A DNA stretch of 64,000 bases. Source: Ctenosaura bakeri (Eukaryota > Chordata > Lepidosauria > Squamata > Iguanidae). The translations under genes and the position numbers were made by a program. This document shows positions 48,104 through 56,480 of this stretch, in pieces. Position 1 is the first letter of the stretch. Every line of letters starts with the position of its first letter. The notes under the pieces are model-generated. The model ran no database searches. It worked only from the letters and a program-made list of their open reading frames with translations, and was not told where the DNA came from. The stretch lies in the NCBI GenBank assembly GCA_948474755.1, contig CAOLHI010001473.1, positions 62,001-126,000 on the forward strand, written 5' to 3'.

Positions 48104-49319
48104 TCCTCTCTCCTGCCCCACCCCCTTTTGAAACAAGGTAACTGATCCTCCCGCCAAAAGTCAGCCCCCGCTGTTATTTGGTGGCCTCACAGCCAATGGG
48201 AGGGCTGTTTCTGAGACCCCGTGCTGGGAGGAGGGGAGAGGAGGCGGCTGTTGCTCCAGGTGGGGGGGTTGCGCCATTGGAGAAGTGGCACCCCCTCCTC
48301 CTCACCGCTGCCGCCGCCGCCCCGCTAGCGGCCTTTCTTGCTTGGGCCGCCTCCTCCTCTTGCTCCTCGGCTCGGCAGCTGAGCACAGGCGGGCGGGCGG
48401 GTGGGCTCTGAAGTAGGACATGGCACCATCTTTTCCTCCCCTCGTGGAGCTGCCAAGGCGAGCGAGCAAGCACTGGGTAGGAAAGGAGGGCAGCTGAGCC
48501 CGCGCCTGGAGTGAGGCCCTGTAGCGGGAACGGGGCCGTGGGCGAGCAGGGAAGCTCCAGGTACCCCGCAACGGGAGGAGGGATTGCACATTGCACGGAG
48601 AGGGGAGAGCCTGGTCAGAGCCACCTCTTACTGGGCTCGCCCCTTCCCTCCCTCCCTCCAGGCTCTCGGTGCACGCAGCACCATTTGCCGTGGGCAGCTT
48701 GCGTTGCCTTTCCCGCTCGTGCTTTGGGCAAGTGGCAGAGAGGCAGAAGGAGACGCGCCACCCTCCCTCGCCCCCGCCCCTGTGTGTGCGCCAAGCATGA
48801 CTGCCAGCTTCCAGGGCTGCCATTTTGTCACCGGTGTCACTGACTCGGAAGGGGGGGCGGAGAGCTGCAAAAATGCCCTGATCGGGTGCCATTCGCACGG
48901 GCATTGGGTGGCAGGGGCAGGGGCAGGGTCGGCAGGTTGCAGGAGGGGGGAGGTGTTTTGATAGAGGCCTTGCGCAATGTGGGGGGCGGGAGCATCCATC
49001 TGCCGGGAAGAGAGCTGCGGGTTGGGGCAGCTTCCAGGCAGCCCGGTACTCCGCGGGGTTCGGTGGGCAGGCTGGGCGGCAGTCCGGCATGGGTCTCAGC
49101 TCCTTTTGGCAGAGGCGGGGAGCTTGTCGTGCTACCCCAGGGATTCCTGGCTGGGCCCAAGAGGAGTTTATTTCAGAACAAGGGGGAGACCTCCTTTTCC
49201 TAGGAGATGGGCAGTCTTCTCTCTCTCTTTCCAGCCTACTTTTGGAAACTTCTTGCTTGAATTTTGCATTGCAGTTACTTGCCCTCTTCTCATTTGCCCA
49301 CCCACCTACCCTCCTACCC
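48104..49319. other. CpG-rich block inside the SPIN element
   Basis: GC content and CpG density jump sharply against the AT-rich surroundings, for example 'ccgctgccgccgccgccccg' near 48305. Motifs in the style of CpG-island promoters or first exons are visible: GACAAAATGGCAGC on the minus strand and an AAGATGG-type YY1-like site near 48420-48430. Several overlapping long frames on both strands (longest 357 codons, minus, 48302-49375) come from low stop frequency. The N-terminal residues of that longest frame are translated SINE tail, which argues against a real protein. Best reading: captured host promoter or first-exon DNA, or a nested unrecognised element. Confidence 0.6.
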
Positions 49320-49380
49320 AATGGCAGGCCCACCTTAGGGTCAACATAAGTCAGGAACAACTTGAAGGCACACACAAGAA
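49320..49380 (+). mobile_element. SINE tail fragment at the right edge of the SPIN insert
   Basis: 'ccaccttagggtcaacataa', 'gtcaggaacaacttgaaggc' and 'acacacaagaag' are the 3' tail of an ACA-type SINE. Only the tail is present, joined directly to the SPIN 3' sequence. Confidence 0.75.
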
Positions 49381-49659
49381 GCTTGTGTAGTCCCCCGAGA
49401 TGTAATTAGAAATAAATATTTCACAATGTATAATTACATATTGTTTTTGTAATTAATCACTATGCTTTAATTATGTTCAATTTGTAACACTGAACATACA
49501 TCCTGCATATCAGATATTTACATTACAATTCATAACAGTAGCAAAATTACAGTTATGAAGTAGCAACAAAAATAATTTTATGGTTGGGAGTCGCCAGAAC
49601 ATGAGGAACTGTATTAAAGGGTCGCAGCATTAGGAAGGTTGAGAACCACTGTTCTAAAC

Positions 49660-51273
49660 TTTGTATCTTCCTTCTGAGGAAACCTAGATTGTCTCCTTCC
49701 TTTTATCAACAGTGAAATACTTTTAAAAATGTCAACATACTTTCTGGAACTGCCTGTTTTTAAAGGAAGTGTTTTCAATATGGTATTGTTTCACCTTTTA
49801 TTCATCAAATTTTGAACTTTTAAAAAATTCTACAGATAAATTTAGCCACATTTTACTGATGATCATTCATATGTTGCTTAAAAATAATCAACTGCCTTGA
49901 ATCCCTATTCTGAAGAAAAAGACTAGATAAAAATAATGATGGTCATGATTTTAATCATGACCATAATGATTGCCATAGTCCAGGGTCAGTGCCAATAATA
50001 ATATTATCCATGATAGATTAAACAATGGGAAATGCAAGGGAAGACTGTTCAGGGTAGACAGGGAAACAACAAAAGAAATTTTGCATGGAGACTTGTTGAA
50101 AACTAGGAAATTCTTAATTCTTCTATCTGCCTCTACATTAAAGATATAATCTGTTGTATCTTTCTCATATCTAGCCACCTTAGAGTTCAATTTTAAGATA
50201 CTGAAAGGATATAATTCCCACTCCCTCCCCACTCGCCATGGCTCAAGCAGATGCTGGTTTGCATATTAAGAAATCATGTTGGAGAGATGGAAGGATCACA
50301 CACTAACAACCAAAAAGTGTTGCCACTCTCTCATCTAGCTTCTGATTCAAGTTTGATTCCACACGTGTAACTCCACCTGTGATTTGGTTTCCACAGTTCC
50401 AGAATGCTGTATGGAGCCAAAGGGAAGCATAACTATCCTTGTCCTGAAACAAAACAATCAGTACTTGCTGCCTTATCCTATGCATATTTCTCTGGAACAG
50501 AATCCCACTGGGTATGACTTATTCTGATATGCATGCATATAGAGTTGAAACCTTAACCACTATTCTACTCAACTACACAATTTCCTGCATTTTTCCTGTA
50601 AATGATTTTTAAAAGCCAAAATTGGTACTGCGATCTGGTGGCATGGTTACTTATTCTTCCAACTGCAGCTTCTATCTTTTCATCCTCAGCTGCTACACAA
50701 GAATCAGACTCTTGAGTATGTGTGTATTATGTACCACTGGGTTATCTGAATAGGAAGCTCTTACTTCTTAAATACCACAAAGCAAAGGAAAAGCACAGGA
50801 TATAAATATGACCTTCTATTTATGTGACAATTAAATTTCAAATATATGCATAATAATTTTGGTTCAATAATTTGTAATATATTTTGGTGTTAACTGCCAT
50901 CTCCTATTTGACATAATAATTATATGTAACTGAATAACTATTAAATTGATGCCTCATATAGCAAATTAGTAATTATACTTGTAAACATTAACAACATTCC
51001 ATATATAAAACAGTTATTTGTATGCTGAAATGAATTAGAAGCAATTGTAATGTATGATAATTAAAATTATGCAAATATTTGCCATATAATGCTTTGGTGA
51101 TATGGCAATAAGAGTTGTGAATCTTTCACATTGACTAGAAGAACGGAAGCCAAACCTTGGGGACTTACAGAATCATCCCGTACTCTTTACTTTGAGAGAT
51201 CTAGGAGTGCAATCAATAATAATATCAAACTTACAATGGTTATCTGAAAGCCTGTAATACTAATGTGATCCTC
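49660..51273. other. Unassigned stretch with perfect hairpin and AT-rich candidate CNE
   Basis: A perfect inverted repeat (ATGGTCATGATT - TT - AATCATGACCAT) lies at 49939-49964. About 50830-51115 is a strongly AT-rich, repeat-free run with many TAAT/ATTA homeodomain-type words. The minus frame at 49951-50232 has no domain. Confidence 0.4.
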
Positions 51274-51277
51274 ACAG

Positions 51278-52092
51278 TGTTACTTCCGCTATGGCACCCT
51301 GGGTGAGGACCCCCAGATATCAGTTTGATATCAAGTAATTCGGCCTTAGCTGGACTGGTTTTCAGTTACCACACTCCACGTGTCTGCGAGGTTTTGCTAA
51401 TGGTTTTGCATTCCAGACCCCACTGAGGCCAGCACCCCAGCCTCTCTCGTAGCTTCAGGGAACTTCCAGCCGCAAACTCCACAATAGCTGCACGGCTCTC
51501 AGCCAAGCCACTCTTTTATGTTGGGCCATCAACGTACCAGCCACGCTATTGTCATCAAGAACAAATCCAACCATGTTAAATTTGACCTTTTCTTGTCTAG
51601 CGCCAAAACTCCTTTTGTTCTCCCCTGGCTTGCCATAGCCAGTAGGCACAAACTCCCCTATAAAAACCCCGCGTTTCCAAACGGTCTTCGGACTACTTTG
51701 GACTTCCATCCACCTTGCCGCCGGTTGTCTAAGGGAACTCCCCTCAGCTCCCCATGCTGAGCTTTCTTCCCCGGAACCCCGCTCTTCTTCAGGACTACGA
51801 GACCAGGTGTTGTACCGCCTCTCCTGAACAAATCTCCGTTTCTATTTCCTCAGCTAGTTAGTTTATGTTTTGTCTTTTGTGTCTTTGTCTTTAATAAAGA
51901 ATTGTCTGTTATTTGGAAAACCTTGTCTAGACGCTCTCTGACCCGCCGCTGTGTACACTGGGTTAAAGATCTTGCTAAAGTTACCCTGCCTCTCATTAGC
52001 CAAGAGAGTGCTCCAGCTAATTTTCCCCATCTTGTATCTTAATTTGGCAATCTGGGCTCCCCTCCCGGGACCCCCAAACACACAGGGTAACA
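51278..52092 (+). mobile_element. Solo LTR 2 (same family as LTR 1), 815 bp, ACAG TSD
   Basis: It begins TGTTAC and ends GTAACA. It is flanked by ACAG at 51274-51277 and 52093-52096. TATAAAA is at 51659-51665 and AATAAA at 51893-51898. It shares with LTR 1 the 'cctataaaaacccc' block, 'ggttaaagatcttgctaaag' / 'ttaccctgcctctc' after the polyA signal, and the end 'cctcccgggacccccaa'. The 5' halves are more diverged. No internal retroviral sequence is attached. The frames inside are chance. Confidence 0.88.
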
Positions 52093-52374
52093 ACAGGATA
52101 GTACAAAGATTACAAAAGAATGTTAGATAGCAGGACAAAGAAAAGATAAGCATACACACATATTCTTGCTCAAACACATGTCTTTCCAGGACCAAAGTTC
52201 TTTGCGGTTGCTATTAAAGCAGAGCTTAGGAAACTACTTTCACAGATTAATTAGTTCTTGTTGTCATTAATAAGGCCCCCGAGTACTGTTACAGTTGCTA
52301 GTTTTAAAACAAACCACTTTACAGTTTTTCAAAAGCAATTACAGTAACATAGTTACTTTTAAGTCACTTTCAAG

Positions 52375-52556
52375 AGTCTGAATCCTCCTCAGCTATGGAA
52401 ACTACAGAGTTACCTTGAGTATGTCACACACTTTCAGCCAATGAGGAGGGCAATGGCAAACCCACTCAGAAAAAAAAAAATCTTGCTAAGAAAACCTTAT
52501 GATATGGTCACTGCAGGTTAGATTCAGCCTGAAGGCATGTAACAGCAACTATAATA
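52375..52556 (+). mobile_element. 5'-truncated SINE with 14-bp TSD
   Basis: It starts within the SINE after the head ('tcctcagctatgg'), then 'gttaccttgagtatgtcaca', 'aatgaggagggcaatggcaa', an internal poly-A interruption, 'gctaagaaaaccttatgata' and 'gaaggcatgtaacagcaact'. The flanks AAGTCACTTTCAAG (52361-52374) and AAGTCATTTTCAAG (52557-52570) are a 14-bp TSD with one difference. Confidence 0.87.
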
Positions 52557-52570
52557 AAGTCATTTTCAAG

Positions 52571-53195
52571 AAAAATCCAAATGCTACAAGCCTGCACCAC
52601 AAAATAAATTCTTGTCTTGTACCCCTTGTTGTCACTTCAATACTCATCACAGAGAATGAAGCAAAAGCACATGACACAGCACAAATTGACACTGTTTTTT
52701 CTCAAACAGCTCAAATCATTGTACAGTACCAAAATCTAAAAACATCTAAGAGAACAAAATAATTTAAGGACCTGAGTACAACAAAAATACAGCAGTCATA
52801 AACACAGTGGGGAGATTTACAAGTCTTAACTTGATGGGCAGCAAGTAGGCTCTGCTCTGGGACTCCACAGATTAAGCATCCACACGTCTTACCTTCCTAA
52901 TGAATGGAGTCCAAAACAGAACCTCCCCAGCTGTGCTTTCATCTCCGACCTTCACCACCCACTCTCACTGCCCATAATTACCTCCCAAGCGGCTAAGAGA
53001 ACAGGACTCCAAATTTTAGCATCCTGCTCTGAAGATATGAATGCTATTTCAGCATACAGTTTTTGCAAGTATATCCAATTATTCAATTTTCATACTGGGT
53101 CTACACGGGTAGGCATGCAACACTGCCTTGATAGGATCATAAATCATGGAAAAATGATAGTGCAAATACAAACTAAACTACAGGCTTACAATTTG
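52571..53195. other. Unassigned non-coding stretch
   Basis: No repeat family or gene recognised. Confidence 0.45.
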
Positions 53196-53304
53196 TGTGT
53201 GCGTGTGTGCGCGCGTGCGTGCACATCTACCCTTAAATTGCCTGATGACAACACTATGAATTTCATAATGTTTTCTCAGGCAAAGAATACTGAGAGATAG
53301 TTTC
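53196..53304 (-). mobile_element. 5S-SINE tail fragment, minus strand, with (GT)n
   Basis: A (GTGTGC)n run at about 53196-53225 is followed by 'cttaaattgcctgatgacaa', 'ctatgaatttcataatgttt' and 'tctcaggcaaagaatactga'. These match the tail half of the 5S-SINE copies at 31083 and 41866. The 5S-like part is missing. Confidence 0.65.
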
Positions 53305-53648
53305 CCGTGGACAAAATATGTTCCACCAGAATTGGACCATAGAGTTGTGCTGGAGGACCTACAGATTTCTAGAAAAGTGTTCTCAGATAAGAAAAATAGC
53401 ATTCATTATTTTATTTTATTTTTATTCACTTTTTTCCACTTTAATGGGGGTCCTGTGCCCCATTCCCAGCAGAAGTAGAGAGGTCATTATCCTGTGCTTT
53501 TTTCATACTCTCTGTCAGTGATGATTCCCTTCACAGGTCCCTCCCTCTAGCCTTCCTTCTCCTGCACCCCCATTCCCCTCTCCATCTTTCAACCATCTTT
53601 TCTCTGATCTTCCTAGATTCCTGCTCTTTCCTTCATCCTTTCCAAAGC

Positions 53649-53770
53649 CAAAGATGGACAGCTTGTGGTCCTCCAGATGCTGTGGTTCAGCGATTCTCAT
53701 CATCCTTCAAACTCAACTAAGCTAGCTGTGGTTAATGAGAATTGCAGTCCAGCAACATTGGGAGAGTACA
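53649..53770. mobile_element. Fold-back hAT MITE remnant
   Basis: 'gcttgtggtcctccagatgc', 'tgtggttcagcgattctcat', then 'gctagctgtggttaatgaga' and 'attgcagtccagcaacattg' form the two arms of a palindromic MITE common in squamates, whose text resembles 'ccaacctgtggccctccaga'. The right end is decayed and I could not define a TSD. Confidence 0.6.
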
Positions 53771-53939
53771 AATGACAATCATGACAGTTTTATTTCTCAG
53801 CAACCAATTAGGCAGCATTGGTCTTCTCTAAGTAAAGGGGCACAATCAGTCAAATGAACTTTTACTTCTCAGACAGAGCATATATGTGACCCACTTCTAG
53901 TGCGGACACCAAATGTTTACTCTCAGTACAAAAGACTAA

Positions 53940-54099
53940 GGCCATTTCCGCACTAGCCTGTTATAGCGCAATGATTCCACTTTCAACATCCTCTGGAATC
54001 CTGGGGTTTACAGTTTCTGGAGGGGCCGGCTGGCCCCTCCTGAAAGAAGATGTTGAAAGTGGAATCATCGCGCTATAACAGGCTAGTGCGGAAATGGCC
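53940..54099. mobile_element. Fold-back MITE copy F, TAA TSD
   Basis: The 160-bp copy runs from GGCCATTTCCGCACTAGCCT to ...GTGCGGAAATGGCC. It is flanked by TAA at 53937-53939 and 54100-54102. Private variants (AGCCTG for AGACTG, TGATTCC for TTATTCC) occur in both arms. The inner right arm is partly deleted. Confidence 0.9.
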
Positions 54100-54289
54100 T
54101 AAGGTTAGTTGTTCTTTTTTGTACAAGGTTAAGGATTGCCAAGAATATTTGCACATTTTCTTTGATGAGAAAGGGTTTCTTGACACATGTAGGCACACCA
54201 CACACACAAAGAGAGACCTGTTAAATTCAACGAGTTTTTTTTGGCCTTGTACAAGAAGAAAAAGAGCACAGGATGGGAATGGTTTCATT

Positions 54290-54450
54290 ATGGTGGAAAA
54301 ATGTATTTTCTGCAAAATACATTTTTGTGCCAAATAATCCATGGGAATTTTGTTCAAAAACATTCCAGTGTAGGAAAATAAGCATCAGAAATGTACAAAA
54401 ACTTCAATTTTTTCATGATCTGCAGTGAGAATGAAAAAAGACATGATTCA
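54290..54450. repeat. AT-rich GCACAAAA-type repeat fragment
   Basis: Motifs such as 'aatgtattttctgcaaaata' and 'aaaacattccag', ending 'attcacatctctg', resemble parts of the elements at 8735 and 32921. It is a fragment with unclear limits. Confidence 0.4.
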
Positions 54451-54457
54451 CATCTCT

Positions 54458-54879
54458 GGCCCTTTTCACACAGCATTTTCAATGCGAAAGGGTGCCTGGA
54501 GCATCACGCGATTGTGAGGAGTGATCTGCACGATGCATTCACAATCGCGTGATGCTTCAAGGGCCAGCAGGCGCCGATCGTGCACTTTTTCATTTTTTGC
54601 CTAGAAGCTGAAAATGGTGTGCAATCACGCATTGCTCCCAGGCCTCACGTGCACTTACCTGGCATGTGGAGCCTCCGGAGCTGCGCTGGTCATGCTTTCT
54701 ACCCCAGTGTAGCCTGGGAAGGTCCCAGGCTGCAGTGTGGAAGGAAGAGGCAGGGCTCTCGTGTGAGCAAGCAGCTTGTGTGGAGTTGAAGGACCCTGGA
54801 CGCGAGAGCTTCTTGCCAGAGGCTGCTTGCATGATCTCCACACCCCAGCGTTGGAAGAAGGTAAGGTGCGGAAAGGGTC
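54458..54879. mobile_element. CpG-rich non-autonomous DNA transposon, TCT TSD
   Basis: The 422-bp element has a left end GGCCCTTTTCACACAG. The inverse complement of the right end is GACCCTTTCCGCACCTTA. The flanks are TCT at 54455-54457 and 54880-54882. It contains a perfect 17-bp stem (GCATCACGCGATTGTGA at 54501-54517 with its inverse at 54539-54555). The CpG density is far above the surroundings. The termini and TSD length match the fold-back MITEs. The frames inside are chance. Confidence 0.75.
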
Positions 54880-54939
54880 TCTGTTTTCTATGTATGCTCT
54901 ATTTTATTAATCATTAAAAAAAAATCAAAATTTGTGCTT

Positions 54940-56480
54940 CCCATTGTATATTTTTTCTTGTTTTTTAAAATATCTTTATTAATAGTTTCTAAAAGCACCA
55001 AAATTCTACAAATGCACAAAAGAAAAGAAAAACAACAACATGAAGAAGACATGAGACATAAGAATTAGGAATTAAAACATAAAAAACAAGCAAAAAAGAA
55101 AGAAAAGTGGTTGACTTCCGCTCTGCCTTTAAACAGAGTATAACAATCAAATTGATTCAAGCCTCTCAAAGATAATATCCAACAGTTCTTTTTTCCTTTC
55201 TCCCAGTGTTCTCCTACCAAAGGTTAACATATTTAGCACAGTATATCAATATTGCTTACTATGACATTCATTTACATGTTACATTTATGTAATAAATGAC
55301 ATTGCATTTTTAATCTTAATATTAAATGCTATGTGCTGACATGATTACATAATATTTTCACTACTTAAAACCATAAATCTGTTACATATAACATCACTAA
55401 ATCCAAATATACCACAATATGCCACTGTATACTGCAAAATTCTTTACACTTTTTATTAATCAAATCCAATTTTCATTGTCTTAAATCTATAACCATTTCA
55501 TAACCTAGTTTCAACCAAAGATATTTCATTCTGAATTCAACTCCCCTCTTCCCTTGAGATCATCCTATCCATGAGTTTCTCACCCCAGCCCCCATCTTCT
55601 CAGATTCCTTTCCTCACCCTTTACTAATATTTCAAGTTTTTCTCACTTGGTATTTTAAGATAATTGTCCCAAAACATTTTTTTTCCATTTTCCTCTCATC
55701 CCATTCAATCATACAAGCTAAATCAACTTGATTTCATTCAACCATCACTATAGTTTGATTATAGATCAGTTTCAAATTAGCCTCTCCCTTCTCCTCCTCC
55801 TTCTTGAGCTATAATCACTATTTCACAAACAAGAACTTTCTGGTCATTCATTTTTCCCAGTTCAGTAGCTAATCCTTCCATTAGCTCAACTTGAATTTCT
55901 CTCTCCATATGATTTTCAGCCTCCCCCACTTCCATGTTGCTAACTTCTATACCCACCTCTTGTCTTACACCTCCTCACAGTTCTTCCTTGATCTTGATCT
56001 CATTCCTCATGGCCTCTATCATGTTCAAATTTAGAAGTTCCACTTCTCTCAAAGAGTATAGCTTCTCCATCATCCACTGTAAACACTCCTGAGAAAATTT
56101 CTCAGACAATTAAATCTGTCATTCAATGTAGCAATTTCAGAGTCAACAATGGACTTTATATCTTGTCTAGCCAAAAGCCACCAGCAAGTCAGTCTTATCA
56201 ATATCAAACAGATAACATTTGTACTTTCTCAACTGATAATTTCAGTCTTACAAATAAGTTGAGATTCAGTCAATCCACAAAATAAATGCACTTAGATTTT
56301 AGGCAGATGAATTCTTCACTTTTGTGACTTCAAAGGTTTAATTAAGAATTTTCTTTTTAAAAGCAGGTTGCCAGTATGAGGTCGTCAGACCCTCAGATCC
56401 AAACAGTTGTGTTTCATAGTAAGGGCAAAAAATGTCACTTACTTGGTTCTTCCTACTCATAACTCATTTACTCGCATGTA
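54940..56480 (-). mobile_element. Probable L1 ORF1-bearing remnant, minus strand
   Basis: The left edge reads as an inverted LINE 3' end ('aaaatatctttattaatagt'). Read minus, about 55780-56060 translates in pieces to charged, coiled-coil-like text (for example MRNEIKIKEEL and LMEGLATELGKMND) that suggests an L1 ORF1 protein. Frameshifts and stops break it throughout. No ORF2 text is seen between, so it could be a HAL1-like (ORF1-only) element or a deleted L1. The limits are approximate. Confidence 0.4.

Larger units (their letters stand above)
48036..49651. mobile_element. SPIN-type hAT element with a GC-rich internal block
   Basis: The left 68 bp read as a SPIN hAT 5' end (CAGTGGTCATCAACCTGTGG, 'gggggtcgaatgactctttc', 'acaggggtcgc'). 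The right end, from about 49405, reads as a SPIN 3' end ('acatcctgcatatcagatat', 'gaggaactgtattaaagggt', 'gcattaggaaggttgagaac', CACTG). The inverted termini match at about 14 of 16 positions. The flanks TTCTAAGC (48028-48035) and TTCTAAAC (49652-49659) are an 8-bp TSD with one difference, so the 1616 bp most likely moved as one unit, unless the block entered later. No hAT transposase is encoded. The space it would occupy holds a GC/CpG-rich block and a SINE tail. Confidence 0.9.

Noticed and set aside
48302..49375. 357-codon minus-strand frame in the CpG-rich block
   Set aside because: Its first residues translate the SINE tail, several other long frames overlap it on both strands, and its composition reflects GC-rich DNA with few stops. 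No domain is recognisable.
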